From the NCBI RefSeq assembly GCF_900239945.1, contig NZ_LT993738.1:868001-932000 (forward strand): 64,000 nucleotides of DNA, given 5' to 3'. The notes beneath the pieces were generated by a model. It worked only from the letters and a program-made list of their open reading frames with translations. It did not search any database and was not told where the DNA came from. Positions within the stretch are counted from its first letter, which is position 1. Each line of letters opens with the position of its first letter. The DNA comes from Chlamydia serpentis. GTDB taxonomy: Bacteria; Chlamydiota; Chlamydiia; Chlamydiales; Chlamydiaceae. Below are positions 11,108-21,318 of this stretch, piece by piece. A program made the position numbers and the translations under genes.

Positions 11108-12142
11108 TTATTTAAGTAACGAGCGCCATTTATGACTAAATCCGAGTTTATCGTGGACTTCTTCCATAGTAACTTTCGCTACTTCACGCATTTTATGCGT
11201 GCCCTCCTCTAAGATTTGTTGTAGTGCCAGAGGGTTGGATAGAAGTTCGGAGCGTTTTTCTTTTATAGGCTTTAAGAAGAGAATGAGCTCTTCAGCAAGG
11301 CGTGCTTTCACTTCAATATCTTTAATGCAACCTTGACGATAACGTGCTTTAAACTCTTCAACTTCGTCTTTATGGGGGTTAAAAACATCGTGGTAAATAA
11401 AAAGGGGATTTCCTTCAACTCGACCAGGGGTTGTTGCTCGAATGCGATTAGGATCGGTATACATCTTACGTACTTTTTCTGTGATCTCGTCATCACTATC
11501 AGAAAGATAGATAGCATTATTCGCGGATTTACTCATTTTCCCCTGCCCATCAATTCCGACAAGAGAAGTTAGTTCTCCTTGTAAGACTTCAGGTTCTGGA
11601 AATACCTGCCCATATAATCGATTAAAATTCCTAGCAATATCTCGGGTGAGCTCGACATGTGATTCGTTGTCTTTCCCTACAGGAACCAACTGTGCTTTTG
11701 CTAGCAAGATATCAGCACTCTGTAAAACAGGATAGCCAATCAGGCCATAGGAAAGCCCTCCTTCTTCAATGGAGGCATTCCGGGCCATGTCTTTAAGACT
11801 AGGAATGCCCATCAACCTGTTGATTGAGATTAACATAGAAAATAAGAGATGTAGCTCATAGATTTCAGGAATTGCGGATTGTAAATAAATTATAGATTTT
11901 TTTGGGTCTATCCCAACGCTTAACCAGTCTGCAAGAACTTCGTAAATATAGTTGTCGACATCAACAATTTCTTCTTTACGAATTTTTGTAGTTAAAGTGT
12001 GAAGATCAGCGATAATAAAAAAACAGTCATACTCAGCGCAATTTTGAAATTGCAATCGATTTTTTATAGAACCTACCCAATGCCCTAAATGAAGCTTTCC
12101 TGTTGGACGATCCCCTGTAAGTACGCGCTTTTTTTTACTCAT
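11108..12142 (-). CDS. trpS: Tryptophanyl-tRNA synthetase
   Basis: Class I synthetase that charges tRNA-Trp, 344 residues. The HIGH-type motif is LHLGHW (17-22) and the KMSKS loop is GKMSKSANN. The segment [16 protein letters not shown] is typical of bacterial TrpRS. It sits 5 bases downstream of the CT584-like gene and 8 upstream of uvrB, so it is almost certainly co-transcribed and perhaps translationally coupled with them. Confidence 0.97.
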   Translation of the reverse strand: MSKKKRVLTGDRPTGKLHLGHWVGSIKNRLQFQNCAEYDCFFIIADLHTLTTKIRKEEIVDVDNYIYEVLADWLSVGIDPKKSIIYLQSAIPEIYELHLLFSMLISINRLMGIPSLKDMARNASIEEGGLSYGLIGYPVLQSADILLAKAQLVPVGKDNESHVELTRDIARNFNRLYGQVFPEPEVLQGELTSLVGIDGQGKMSKSANNAIYLSDSDDEITEKVRKMYTDPNRIRATTPGRVEGNPLFIYHDVFNPHKDEVEEFKARYRQGCIKDIEVKARLAEELILFLKPIKEKRSELLSNPLALQQILEEGTHKMREVAKVTMEEVHDKLGFSHKWRSLLK

Positions 12143-12147
12143 AATGT

Positions 12148-12705
12148 CTACTGTTGAAGTGCTTTCATTAGCTCGTCAAAGTGATTTTTTAATGAATGAA
12201 TTTCTTCTTGAATTTCCTGAAGATTTTTCTCTCCAACAGGATTCTTTTGAGCTTCTAAAAGCCTCGCCAGCAAATGACGGATTAAATGACAAGTATTCTG
12301 TACATCAGTCATGAGTAAGAATTCTTGGCCATCTACGCGAGCTAGGCGATTTAAAAAAATACATCGTTCTTGCTGTGTTAGCATATCGGAGGTAATAAAA
12401 TTAATAAATTCACCTCGTTCATGAATATCTTTAGCAACACGTATAGGCATCATGAACTCGGCAATTAAACTATGAGCACCTTGCTTTTGTTGGGGAGCGA
12501 GTTCTTGAGTTAATTTCCCATTAATCAGCATTTCAAAAAAGAAATTAGCGATTTCTTGTTGTCCATTAGAACAATTAAAAACAACATTTTGAAATTCTCG
12601 AAATGTTGTGTAACCAATAGGAGTTGCAAAAATTCTTTTCAAATTTCCTTCAAGAAGAAGAAAAACATTGTCTTCAAGTTCTAATATTTTTGTCTTTGCT
12701 GCCAT
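12148..12705 (-). CDS. CT584-family protein, possible T3S-associated protein
   Basis: The 185-residue protein matches the Chlamydia-specific CT584 family, recognised from segments such as [12 protein letters not shown] and [11 protein letters not shown]. It is mostly helical, has no signal peptide or membrane segment, and ends in a charged coiled-coil-like helix ([16 protein letters not shown]). CT584 has been proposed as a T3S needle-tip protein, but its published structure did not clearly support that. Here it lies between the pGP6-D paralogue and trpS with gaps of 3 and 5 bases. Role remains unknown. Confidence 0.8.
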   Translation of the reverse strand: MAAKTKILELEDNVFLLLEGNLKRIFATPIGYTTFREFQNVVFNCSNGQQEIANFFFEMLINGKLTQELAPQQKQGAHSLIAEFMMPIRVAKDIHERGEFINFITSDMLTQQERCIFLNRLARVDGQEFLLMTDVQNTCHLIRHLLARLLEAQKNPVGEKNLQEIQEEIHSLKNHFDELMKALQQ

Positions 12706-12708
12706 AAA

Positions 12709-13461
12709 TTATACCTTTGTACTGGGAAAGAGGTTACTTTTAACTTTTTCTAATTTTTTTATCAATTTTTCCAAAATGATCTTCTCATCAGAGGAGAGCT
12801 CTGTACATTTGTTTAGGATTTGAGAGCCTTTGGAAAGCATAGCAAGAGCCTGTTTTACTGGAGATGTTTTTCTGCAATCTGTATCGACTAAAGGAAATTC
12901 TTTTCGGATAAGGTCTAAGAGCTCACTTTTCCCTTCTCCTCGGTAATTTCTGATAATTTCTTCTTTTTTTTCTTGAGGTCCTTGACGAGAAGCGAGGGTA
13001 TAGACCACTTGTCTAGGCATCTTCTCCATTTCTATTTTTAAAGGCTCGGGGAGACGCTTGAAGAACTCGTAATAAACTAAGAAATTATAAGGAGTCTGTC
13101 TATTGCCGTAGGTTAGAAGTAGCCATGAAGAGAAGGCTCCTTCACGATAACTTTTTAGTACATCACGGACTTTTGCTATACGCTCCCCATGCAATAAAAT
13201 AGACTGATGATGGATTTGCTTCACTTCAGCAGAAAGAGTGCATAGGTGTAGAAGGTCAGACTCTTCAAGGTGCTCTCGAAGGTTATAATGTTCGAGCAAG
13301 TCACGTATTTGTTCTTTTTCTTTGGATGACAGGGTTGGATTAGAGAAACTATTTGCGAGAGGAGAGAGGTCGCCTTCCATGCGCTTACGAGCAAGAATCT
13401 CCATTTTAGTTTGAGTATTTTTTTTAAAACGACTTTCTAATAACGTTTTTAGATTGCCCAT
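12709..13461 (-). CDS. Chromosomal paralogue of plasmid protein pGP6-D (CT583 family)
   Basis: The 250-residue helical, highly charged protein belongs to the family of chlamydial plasmid pGP6-D (Gp6D) and chromosomal CT583. It contains an N-terminal basic region, a KRMEGDLSPLANSFSNP segment and a lysine-rich C-terminus, with no membrane segment. It is 4 bases after a ParA-type gene. On the chlamydial plasmid pgp5 (ParA-like) and pgp6 are likewise adjacent, so the pair looks like a chromosomal copy of a plasmid module. Biochemical function is unknown. Confidence 0.8.
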   Translation of the reverse strand: MGNLKTLLESRFKKNTQTKMEILARKRMEGDLSPLANSFSNPTLSSKEKEQIRDLLEHYNLREHLEESDLLHLCTLSAEVKQIHHQSILLHGERIAKVRDVLKSYREGAFSSWLLLTYGNRQTPYNFLVYYEFFKRLPEPLKIEMEKMPRQVVYTLASRQGPQEKKEEIIRNYRGEGKSELLDLIRKEFPLVDTDCRKTSPVKQALAMLSKGSQILNKCTELSSDEKIILEKLIKKLEKVKSNLFPSTKV

Positions 13462-13465
13462 AGAG

Positions 13466-14233
13466 TTAAATATCTCTTAGTAAAATTAGCAATTCTTTAG
13501 TGAGGTTGAAATAGTCTTCAGAAGCACGTCCACTAGGAGATGTAGCGAAGACGGGCTTACCGTGAATAGCAGCCTCTGAAACAGTAATGTCTCTACGTAT
13601 TTTGGTGTTTAGTAACTTCCCTGGGAAAGTTTTTTGAATAAGGTTGGCAAATGCTGAGTTATTTTTCCCTCGACAATTCCAAAAGGATAGAGCAACACCT
13701 AAAATATTTAAGGGATGCCGAGCAGCGATTCCTTGAATGAAACCTGCTAGACGTTCCAAGCCTTTAACGCTATAGAATTCTGGTGTAGCACAGATAAGAG
13801 CATAGTCCGCAGCAATGAGCGCAGATTCTGTAAGCCAACAAAGCGAAGGAGGGGTATCAATAATAACATAGTCGTATTTGTCTTTTACAGAGCTAAGGAC
13901 ATACTTCAGCCTCTCGTGAGAATAACGATCGGCAGCAAGGCTTCCTGAAACTTCTACACGCTCTAACCAGGTGTCAGCGGGAATTAAATCTAAGCCAGTA
14001 TCTTGGATAGGACGAATGACATCTTCTATCTTCTTTTCTCCTTGTAAAACAACAGCAAGGCTGTCATAGCAATCAGGATCCAATCCCAAACCAGAGGTAA
14101 GGTTTGCTTGAGCATCAAAGTCAATAAGCAAAACCTTGGCTTTGTGATATTGCGCAAGAGCCGCACCAAGATGAAGAGTTGTTGATGTTTTAGCTGTTCC
14201 ACCTTTAAAGCTGTTGACAGCGATCGTCTTCAT
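13466..14233 (-). CDS. parA: ParA/Soj-type ATPase (CT582 family, pGP5-D paralogue)
   Basis: The 255-residue ATPase has the deviant Walker A KGGTAKTST (residues about 10-18), a DFDAQANLT switch and the VIIDTPPSL Walker B region typical of ParA/Soj proteins that move DNA or protein cargo on the nucleoid. No ParB gene is visible beside it. The downstream partner is the pGP6-D paralogue. It follows thrS by 32 bases. Some annotations call this minD, but the motif order and the lack of a C-terminal membrane-targeting helix fit ParA better. Confidence 0.88.
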   Translation of the reverse strand: MKTIAVNSFKGGTAKTSTTLHLGAALAQYHKAKVLLIDFDAQANLTSGLGLDPDCYDSLAVVLQGEKKIEDVIRPIQDTGLDLIPADTWLERVEVSGSLAADRYSHERLKYVLSSVKDKYDYVIIDTPPSLCWLTESALIAADYALICATPEFYSVKGLERLAGFIQGIAARHPLNILGVALSFWNCRGKNNSAFANLIQKTFPGKLLNTKIRRDITVSEAAIHGKPVFATSPSGRASEDYFNLTKELLILLRDI

Positions 14234-14265
14234 TCTTGATGCGTATCCTTAAAAATCCTTAATAA

Positions 14266-16173
14266 CTACAATAATGCAGTTAAACTTAAAGAGTTCTTTT
14301 CTTCAAGTATAGTGTTTAAGAATCTTTCTATGGTGACGTCGCTAATCACACGATTGTCACGCGTGCGTACTGCTAATACATTTTCATTAATTTCACGATC
14401 TCCAAGGGTGATCATGTAGTTTACTTGCATGTTTTGCGCGTTCCGAATCTTTTTACTTACAGATTCGCTAGAATCATCTAAGGAGACAACTAAGCCCAAC
14501 TGCTTCCATGCCTCAACTAATTCCTTAGCTCGAGGAATATGACGGTCAGCAATCGTAATAACACGCACTTGCTCAGGACTTAACCAAAGTGGGAATCTAC
14601 CTTTGAAATGTTCTATCAGAATACCAAAGAAACGCTCTATAGAGCCAAAAAGAGCCCGGTGGAGCATCACAGGAACACTCTTAGTTCCCTGAAGCGTTGT
14701 ATATTCTAATTTGAAACGTTCTGGTAAGAACATATCTAATTGAATTGTACCACATTGCCATGTTCTTTGAATTGCATCTCTAACATGAATATCAATTTTA
14801 GGACCATAAAACGCTCCTTCTCCTTCACGGATAATGAAGGGTGTTCCCGACTTGATTAATGCTCGATGCAACGCATCTGTAGCTAATTCCCATAGAGAGT
14901 CATCGCCTATAGTATCTTTTTCTGGACGAGTAGAGAGCTCTAAATGGTATTCCAGTCCAAATGTACTGTATAGTTTAGAAACCAATGAAAGAATATTTAG
15001 AGTTTCCTCTTCAACTTGTTCTGGAGTAAGGAAGACATGAGCATCATCTTGATGAAATGCACGAACACGCATCAATCCCGATAAAGCTCCAGAGGCCTCT
15101 TGACGATGCACGTGACCAATTTCTGCTATACGAAGAGGAAATTCCCTATAACTATGCAAACGCGTTTTATAGTATAGCATACAACCTGGACAGTTCATTG
15201 GCTTGATAGCGTAGTCTTCATCATCGATTTGCAACGTGTACATGTTTGCTTTATAGTTTGTCCAGTGACCCGAAACCTCCCATAGCTGACGATTCATTAG
15301 TTGGGGTGTTAGAATCTCTTTATAGCCAGCTGCTAGGTGTAGCTGTTTCCAATAGCCAATTAAAGCATCCCAAATAATCATGCCGCGGGGATGAAAAAAG
15401 GGCATGCCAGGCGAACTCTCTTGTTGAGAGAAGAGGTCTAGCTTTACTCCCAATATACGGTGGTCCCGTTTTTTTGCTTCTTCAATTTGATCGAGATGTG
15501 CTGTGAGTTCTTTAGACGACGGAAAGGAGACCCCATAAATACGTACTAGAGATTCTCGAGAGGGATCACCTCGCCAATAAGCTGCTGATGTGCGTAATAC
15601 TTTAAATGCTTTTACATGCCCAGTAGAAGGAAGATGAGGACCCCGACAAAGATCAAAAAACTCTCCTTGACTATAGGCTGAAATCTCCTCATTTTCCGGA
15701 AGTTCACGAATCAATTCTGTTTTGAATGGATTATTTGGGAACCTTTCCAGAGCTTGTTCTTTATTTTCACATGTAAAACGAGAAATCTTAAGCTTTTCGT
15801 TTACAATCTGTTTTACTGTCTCTTCAATTAGAGGAAAGTCACTTTCGCTAATTGAAAGGTTAGCAAAATCGTAGTAAAACCCTTGATCTATGACAGGCCC
15901 GATTGTGGGAAGGGCATTAGGCCATAACCGCAGTACTGCTTGGGCTAAAAGATGAGCAGAAGTGTGAAGAAAAATTTCTCGTCCTTCAGGATCTTCAGGA
16001 GTGAGGAAGGCTAGGGTGTCTCCTGTTTTTAGATGGGTAGAAAGATCTTTAGCAGAGCCATTAATAAGAACTCCAATAAATTCGATTGAATTTTTTAATT
16101 GCTTAGCTACATCCGCTGCTGTAGTGCCTTCGGGTAGCTCGAATTTTTTTTCACCACAAGTTACGTGAATCAT
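14266..16173 (-). CDS. thrS: Threonyl-tRNA synthetase
   Basis: Class II synthetase charging tRNA-Thr. From ATG 16173 ([14 protein letters not shown]), which has GGAGAG at the right spacing, it is 635 residues. The upstream ATG at 16194 adds seven residues and lacks a site. Domains in order: TGS (1-60), the editing domain with the HTSAHLLA zinc-like motif, the catalytic core ([29 protein letters not shown]) and the anticodon-binding domain ([10 protein letters not shown]). It heads the run thrS-parA-pGP6-like-CT584-like-trpS-uvrB. Confidence 0.97.
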   Translation of the reverse strand: MIHVTCGEKKFELPEGTTAADVAKQLKNSIEFIGVLINGSAKDLSTHLKTGDTLAFLTPEDPEGREIFLHTSAHLLAQAVLRLWPNALPTIGPVIDQGFYYDFANLSISESDFPLIEETVKQIVNEKLKISRFTCENKEQALERFPNNPFKTELIRELPENEEISAYSQGEFFDLCRGPHLPSTGHVKAFKVLRTSAAYWRGDPSRESLVRIYGVSFPSSKELTAHLDQIEEAKKRDHRILGVKLDLFSQQESSPGMPFFHPRGMIIWDALIGYWKQLHLAAGYKEILTPQLMNRQLWEVSGHWTNYKANMYTLQIDDEDYAIKPMNCPGCMLYYKTRLHSYREFPLRIAEIGHVHRQEASGALSGLMRVRAFHQDDAHVFLTPEQVEEETLNILSLVSKLYSTFGLEYHLELSTRPEKDTIGDDSLWELATDALHRALIKSGTPFIIREGEGAFYGPKIDIHVRDAIQRTWQCGTIQLDMFLPERFKLEYTTLQGTKSVPVMLHRALFGSIERFFGILIEHFKGRFPLWLSPEQVRVITIADRHIPRAKELVEAWKQLGLVVSLDDSSESVSKKIRNAQNMQVNYMITLGDREINENVLAVRTRDNRVISDVTIERFLNTILEEKNSLSLTALL

Positions 16174-16370
16174 CTTTTCTCTCCACGTCTTCATATTTCG
16201 AAGACTTTTGTTGCTAGTACTTTAGTGTTTTTTTTGGATCAAGGCAAGCTGCTTTTTTTTATAAATAACTTTTATTTTTCACCACAAACTAAAGAGTCTC
16301 AGGAGATTTGGATTGGAGCTAATAAAAGCATCTTTTATACTACTAGCTTCTGTCCTTATAACTAGTCTAT

Positions 16371-17279
16371 ATGTCGCTAATTTTGGTTTTTCTTACAGGA
16401 TTTATTTGGTCTTCTTCCTTTGCGCTTAGCAAGTTGGCTATGAATGCCTCTTCTCCTATATTTGCTACCGGAGTTCGTATGGTAATTGCTGGTGCTATTT
16501 TAGGCCTGGCTGCTTGGTGGCGGGGTGGTTTTGTGACCGTATCAAAAAAAATATTGGTTTATGTGTTGCTATTAGCTGTAACAGGGTTCTATCTTACCAA
16601 CATTTGTGAATTTATAGGGTTGCAACACCTGAGTGCGTCTAAGGCGTGCTTTATTTATGGGCTTTCTCCATTGATGTCAGCGTTTTTTTCCTACATTCAG
16701 CTGAAGGAAAAAGTGACACAAAAAAAGGTTTTAGGACTTTTACTAGGTTTATTGAGCTATATTTGCTACCTAACCTTTGGAGGAGGAGGCGCTTCGGGTG
16801 GATGGACATGGCAGATCGGTTTGCCGGAAATGCTGATTTTGGGAGCAGCAAGTTTAGCGTCTTTTGGATGGACCTTGCTCAGAAAAATTGAAAAGGAAAC
16901 AACCCTGTCAGTCACAGCTATCAATGCTTATGCTATGTTAATCGCAGGGATCTTATCTTTGATTCATTCTATAATGGTCGAATCATGGCAACCTAGCCCA
17001 GTAAGAGATGTATCACAATTTTTATATGGAACTTTGGCTTTAGTGGTAGTTTCTAATTTGATTTGCTATAACATGTACGCTAAGCTATTGAGAAAATATT
17101 CTTCGACATTCCTTTCGTTTTGTAATCTTATTATGCCCTTATATTCAGGATTTTATGCCTGGGTATTGCTTGGGGAAAAAGGAGTTACTGTGGGTTTGAT
17201 TTTAGCTGTGAGTTTTATGGTGGCAGGTTGTCGTCTCATCTATCACGAAGAGTTTCGTCAGGGTTATATTTTTTCATAA
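16371..17279 (+). CDS. EamA/DMT-superfamily transporter (CT580 family)
   Basis: The 302-residue protein has about ten hydrophobic segments arranged as two EamA repeats, starting MSLILVFLTGFIWSSSFALSKLAM, whose N-terminal helix pattern is typical of drug/metabolite transporters. It should be an inner-membrane carrier or exporter of a small molecule. Substrate cannot be deduced. It is transcribed alone, divergent from thrS and convergent with copD, with a hairpin between the two stops. Confidence 0.85.
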   Translation: MSLILVFLTGFIWSSSFALSKLAMNASSPIFATGVRMVIAGAILGLAAWWRGGFVTVSKKILVYVLLLAVTGFYLTNICEFIGLQHLSASKACFIYGLSPLMSAFFSYIQLKEKVTQKKVLGLLLGLLSYICYLTFGGGGASGGWTWQIGLPEMLILGAASLASFGWTLLRKIEKETTLSVTAINAYAMLIAGILSLIHSIMVESWQPSPVRDVSQFLYGTLALVVVSNLICYNMYAKLLRKYSSTFLSFCNLIMPLYSGFYAWVLLGEKGVTVGLILAVSFMVAGCRLIYHEEFRQGYIFS

Positions 17280-17300
17280 AGTACAGCCGCTTTACATGAG

Positions 17301-17326
17301 CAAGCTGAGTAACAATACTCAGCTTG
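17301..17326. terminator. Hairpin between convergent transporter and copD genes
   Basis: CAAGCTGAGTA (17301-17311) pairs perfectly with 17316-17326 around an ACAA loop. It lies 21 bases after the transporter stop and 18 bases past the copD stop, so it could end transcription from both sides. Neither side has a strong T run. Confidence 0.6.
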
Positions 17327-17344
17327 ATTAATCTCTAATTGTGA

Positions 17345-18691
17345 TTAGCTAAAGATAGCGGCTGATGTTTGTGTTTGGGAGTCAGCAATATTTTGTAATG
17401 TCTGTAGGGCAGAGTTGAATGATTGCATTGCTTGTTCTTGTAGTTGCCCTGCTTGCCCTGCTTGTTGCCCATAAACCGAAGACATTTGCTTCATCACTTC
17501 TGCTTGGGCTTCAAACTTTCCTGCTAGTCTTTGTTGATGTGCTACCTCTGTTCCTGTGATGCTTCCAGAAATTCCTTCGACAGCTGCTGTGATTCCATGC
17601 ATTAACTGACTCATCTGCATGGATGAGGAAAGAGCTTTCCCTGCAAAGGATGCAACACGTCCTCCTTGGGTTTTGACGACATTCATACCTCTAGAGACTT
17701 TCTCAGACCAGTTTGGTTTATTTAAGAATTGTCCGAAGAGTCCTGAAGAAGCTGCTGATCCACCTCCTGTTGCTGCTTGTGACACTGTTTTTGAAGCTGC
17801 TGCTGCCATATCATCAGTTAGGTTGGAAGCGGCTTTTGCTGCTGTAGATCCCATAGATCCAGCTGCTGAAGAAACAGACTTAGCCGCTGTAGCTGTAGTT
17901 TGCTGAACTGAAGAGGTTGCAGAGCCGAGTGCCTTGGAAGCGGTTCCAGCGGCTGTAGCTCCTGTTTCTTTTGCAAAGGCAGCCGATTTGAGAGCAGAAG
18001 TAGCTCCTTTAGCTGCAGAGAAAAGACCCGCGCCAACAGAAATTGCAAACCCTACGATGTTGACAATCCCACTAATGAGAGATTGTTTTGCCTGAGCTTC
18101 TGTAGCTGAAGCTTGGGCATTTGCTTGGTTTTTAATTGCTTCTCCAATAGCTGGGGCAGCTTCTACTTGCGATTGGATGGCTTGGTTTTGAGCTTGGAAG
18201 GAAGCTTTCCAAGATGCTCCGGCAGCATTGGCCATTAAGGTCATAATCAAACCTAAAAGAGCTAAGGCCCCCATATTTTTTTTAAGTACAATCCCATTGA
18301 CAGTTTGAGTATCTGGCTGGGGAAGCTCGGGTAAACTATAGTTGCTTTGCTTTAATTTATTAGGACTTTGTACAGCTTGCGCTGTTGCAGTTTCATTTGC
18401 ACTAGATACGGAAGTTGTGGATTTCGCTTCGCTAGACTTTTCACTTTTTTCTCCTTTGGCACTTTTAGCAGTTGAGGAGGTGCTTTCTTTTTTAGTAGTT
18501 TTTTGTGATGCCGCATCTTGAATAAGATCCTCGAAACCCCCGGCAGCTGCTTCTGCTTGAGCTCCTTGTTTTGATACATTTTTGGTATCATGACCACCTT
18601 GCAAAGCTCCTGCTTTTTGAGAGACTTCTGCTAAATGGGCAGCTAATTCGGGGTTTGGGTTTGAAGAATTTCCACTAACGCCTGATGTCAT
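17345..18691 (-). CDS. copD: T3S translocator CopD (YopD-like, CT579 family)
   Basis: The 448-residue protein is Ser/Ala/Gln-rich with a lysine-rich, low-complexity N-terminal third. Two hydrophobic segments lie at about residues 141-162 (MGALALLGLIMTLMANAAG) and 205-225. The C-terminal half is alanine-rich and coiled-coil prone, ending in glutamine-rich helices. This is the layout of the minor translocator of the T3S pore in the host membrane. It is the last gene of scc2-(CT577-like)-copB-copD, 33 bases after copB. Assignment rests on operon position and composition, since such proteins share little primary sequence. Confidence 0.88.
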   Translation of the reverse strand: MTSGVSGNSSNPNPELAAHLAEVSQKAGALQGGHDTKNVSKQGAQAEAAAGGFEDLIQDAASQKTTKKESTSSTAKSAKGEKSEKSSEAKSTTSVSSANETATAQAVQSPNKLKQSNYSLPELPQPDTQTVNGIVLKKNMGALALLGLIMTLMANAAGASWKASFQAQNQAIQSQVEAAPAIGEAIKNQANAQASATEAQAKQSLISGIVNIVGFAISVGAGLFSAAKGATSALKSAAFAKETGATAAGTASKALGSATSSVQQTTATAAKSVSSAAGSMGSTAAKAASNLTDDMAAAASKTVSQAATGGGSAASSGLFGQFLNKPNWSEKVSRGMNVVKTQGGRVASFAGKALSSSMQMSQLMHGITAAVEGISGSITGTEVAHQQRLAGKFEAQAEVMKQMSSVYGQQAGQAGQLQEQAMQSFNSALQTLQNIADSQTQTSAAIFS

Positions 18692-18724
18692 AGCAATACA
18701 TGCTCCTTTAAAAATTATTTATTT

Positions 18725-20197
18725 TTATGCTGCGCTTGCGAGTGCACCACTGATAGCGGCATAAGCTTTGAGGATTTGTCCGCCAAGCTTACTAGCTTTC
18801 TCAGTCATGTCATCAGTCTCGCCTGTTTGTTTTGCAGCAATTTTACTTGCCTGCTGCCAAAATTGAGTGAACATGGAAATCATGTCAGCCGCAGCCTGAA
18901 GTTTCCCAACTTCTTTTTGGAACTCGGCTACTTTGTTTTGCATCTCAGAAAGTTGCGTTTGCATGATCCCTTTACCAAGAGCAGGAGCTGCGACCATAGC
19001 TCCAACACCGATTGTGACCCATTTACTCGTAAGAGAGGACATGACTTTAGATAGCTTAGGAAAATTTTTAGCGATCATTTGTGTCCCTTTAGAGAAAACT
19101 TTAGAGACTGCCTTACTAATTGCTTTGGCAATAGCTTTGACCAAAGTTTTAATGAAAGCTTTAATTCCAGACTTGATAGCAGCTTTAATGGCTTGAGAGA
19201 TAGCTTGTTTAATGGCTTCTACAACGGCTTGTTTAACAGCCTGAACAACAGCTTGAACTGTAATTTGTGTTGCTACAGTTGTTGCTGCTGCAGCTCCAGC
19301 AGCTCCTCCGGCGGCTGCAGCCCCTACAGCAGCTCCAGCAGCTAGCCCTGCCAATCCAGCTCCACAGGTAAAGATAGCAGCAACTATAGAAAGTACGGTA
19401 ATGACAACAGACACAGCAATCATCACAGTATTTACTGTTTCCATCGTTCCTTCAAGGTCTTTAGACTTCTGTTCAGCGGCTTTCATCTCTTGATACTCTT
19501 TGCGTTCTGCATCAATTTTTAAAGCCTGCTTTTCTAACCCTAATTTATTTGATTGATCTGCTTGTGCTTGTGTACTCGCATAGTTAGATAATGCGGATTT
19601 CGTTGCTTCTCCGAGTGTTTGAATTGCTTTAGCAAGTGCTAATCCAATTTCAATAACTTCAGATCTTGGCGTAATTCCAGGTTTGGGAAGTTCTGGTGTT
19701 TCTAATTTTGCCGAATTAGTCTGTTTTCCTGAAAGCGCAGCGAGAACCACTTCTTCAACTTCTTGCATTTGCATCGCACTTAGATTTTGAAGAGACTCCA
19801 AAGTTGATTCCATGGTCTTGCTTGCTTCCTCTATAGAGGTTTGCATCGCAATTTTAGTCGCCGTTTTTGATGCATCGGTAGCAGCAGCTCCAGATACTTT
19901 TCCTGAGCCATCACTGCTTGCCTTTCCTCCTTCTATAGATTCTTTTCCAGCAGCAACTCCTTGTTGAGGAGAGCTTTCTGTTTTTGAAGCAGAGGAAGTT
20001 TTATCTTTTCCAGCAGTGCCCGCAATCGCTGAATCACTCTCCATTTCAGTATTTTTACCTTGGCGTGTTTGCTGTATTTGCTTATTTTCGTTTCCAGCAA
20101 GTTTGTCTTGTTGGGGGACGCCCTGAGGTGTTGATGTCAGGACTTGAGACATGATGTTTTTCTGATTGTCTGGTCCTGAAGAAGATGAAATAGACAT
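18725..20197 (-). CDS. copB: T3S translocator CopB (YopB-like, CT578 family)
   Basis: The 490-residue protein has a long polar N-terminus, coiled-coil segments at about 130-160 and 210-245, and a hydrophobic hairpin region at about 255-320 (VVITVLSIVAAIF, then a glycine/alanine-rich stretch). A row of basic amphipathic helices follows (KQAVVEAIKQAISQAIKAA) and then a C-terminal coiled coil. This matches the major hydrophobic translocator that forms the T3S pore with CopD. Its likely chaperone Scc2 is encoded two genes upstream. The gene is Ala/Gly-codon repetitive around 19250-19345, which is protein composition and not a separate repeat element. Confidence 0.88.
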   Translation of the reverse strand: MSISSSSGPDNQKNIMSQVLTSTPQGVPQQDKLAGNENKQIQQTRQGKNTEMESDSAIAGTAGKDKTSSASKTESSPQQGVAAGKESIEGGKASSDGSGKVSGAAATDASKTATKIAMQTSIEEASKTMESTLESLQNLSAMQMQEVEEVVLAALSGKQTNSAKLETPELPKPGITPRSEVIEIGLALAKAIQTLGEATKSALSNYASTQAQADQSNKLGLEKQALKIDAERKEYQEMKAAEQKSKDLEGTMETVNTVMIAVSVVITVLSIVAAIFTCGAGLAGLAAGAAVGAAAAGGAAGAAAATTVATQITVQAVVQAVKQAVVEAIKQAISQAIKAAIKSGIKAFIKTLVKAIAKAISKAVSKVFSKGTQMIAKNFPKLSKVMSSLTSKWVTIGVGAMVAAPALGKGIMQTQLSEMQNKVAEFQKEVGKLQAAADMISMFTQFWQQASKIAAKQTGETDDMTEKASKLGGQILKAYAAISGALASAA

Positions 20198-20232
20198 GGT
20201 GTTATCCTAATAGGTTTAATTCTGAAAAGGCA

Positions 20233-20595
20233 CTATTCCGCGCCTTTCACCATTTGTTTATTAACAACAGATGTAAGATGTTTTAATCCATGTACTACGG
20301 AAGATAATTCCTTAGCAAAATCAGCATCTTCTTTTTTAGAAGGGAATAAGCCTTGGGTTAATTCTTCGAGATGTAAAGATTCTAAAGTCCCAGAAAGAGC
20401 TGAGATGATAGTATTGATCTGATTTTTATCAGTAAGATTTGCAAATGTCTGAACTAAAGGTAGTTCTTTATAAAGATCTGAGACTATAAGTTCTAACTCT
20501 TCAATAGCAGTTTCTTGAGACTTTTCTTGAGTACCTTGTACAGGTGTTACCTTAGATTTAACTGGTTTTTTTGCTTTTTTTTGCTTTCTGTTCAT
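20233..20595 (-). CDS. CT577-family small protein of the translocator operon
   Basis: This 120-residue protein has a very basic N-terminus (NRKQKKAKKPVKSK) followed by acidic and leucine-rich helices. It has no signal peptide, membrane segment or known motif. Its place between the chaperone gene and copB, with gaps of 27 and 35 bases, suggests a T3S accessory or chaperone-associated role. Function is not known. Confidence 0.75.
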   Translation of the reverse strand: MNRKQKKAKKPVKSKVTPVQGTQEKSQETAIEELELIVSDLYKELPLVQTFANLTDKNQINTIISALSGTLESLHLEELTQGLFPSKKEDADFAKELSSVVHGLKHLTSVVNKQMVKGAE

Positions 20596-20622
20596 AGTGA
20601 TTTTACCTCGTGATCTCTAAAA

Positions 20623-21318
20623 TTAACGTTTTTTCCCGCTTTTCTTATTTGCAGTTGTTTTACCTTTTGCAGCAGGTTTTTTTCCCTTTGACTTCTTATC
20701 TTCTCCAACCATTTGCTTTTCGATAGACTGTTTCATGATTTGGCAACGTTCTTTTAAGATTTTGAATTCCGGTTTAGTACCACAGATATCCATAGTGATA
20801 TCTAAAAAGTTGCTTGATTCTTCAGGTTGCTTTAACTTTAGCAAGCTGTCAGCAATATAGTACGGAGGGATAGGGTTCTCAGGTTGAGCATCAAAGGCTA
20901 GGAAAAATCCGAAGGCAGCTTCATTATATAAATGTAGTTGATGGTAGCATGAGCTTAGCCCTAACATATATTTGTAGTTTTGAGGTTTTGATGCTGCTAG
21001 TATTTGAAAGAGTCCTATTGCCTCATTGTATTTGCCTTGGGAATAGAAGGTATAAGCAACAGTGTAAATCTCTTCTAAAAGATAATCTGAAAGTCCTAGG
21101 ATCTGTTGCAGGCTAACTCCATTGCTCAGTCCTTCGAAAATATTCCCCAAGGCTTTTTTGATTTCTTCTTCAGTAGGTACAGGATGGACCTGCGATAGGT
21201 CCTCGGCCTTCGCTTTCTTTTGAGCCGCTAATTCTGCTAAACGGCTTCGCGTTTTTTTATTAAAAGAGGCTGAGGGTTTGTAAGGTTGATTGGCATTGCG
21301 AGGAGATGGTTTGCTCAT
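20623..21318 (-). CDS. scc2: T3S class II chaperone Scc2 (SycD/LcrH type, CT576 family)
   Basis: The 231-residue protein carries three tetratricopeptide-like repeats between residues about 75 and 175 (YTFYSQGKYNEAIGLFQILAA, CYHQLHLYNEAAFGFFLAF, ADSLLKLKQPEESSNFL), typical of chaperones for translocators. It has an extra basic, low-complexity N-terminus and a lysine-rich tail (KSKGKKPAAKGK) not found in SycD itself. First gene of the copB/copD operon, diverging from mutL across 228 AT-rich bases. It should bind CopB and CopD before secretion. Confidence 0.9.
   Translation of the reverse strand: MSKPSPRNANQPYKPSASFNKKTRSRLAELAAQKKAKAEDLSQVHPVPTEEEIKKALGNIFEGLSNGVSLQQILGLSDYLLEEIYTVAYTFYSQGKYNEAIGLFQILAASKPQNYKYMLGLSSCYHQLHLYNEAAFGFFLAFDAQPENPIPPYYIADSLLKLKQPEESSNFLDITMDICGTKPEFKILKERCQIMKQSIEKQMVGEDKKSKGKKPAAKGKTTANKKSGKKR

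Noticed and set aside
19250..19345. GCAGCT-type short tandem-like DNA that might be a repeat element
   Set aside because: It encodes the Ala/Gly-rich membrane segment of CopB in frame, so it reflects protein composition.
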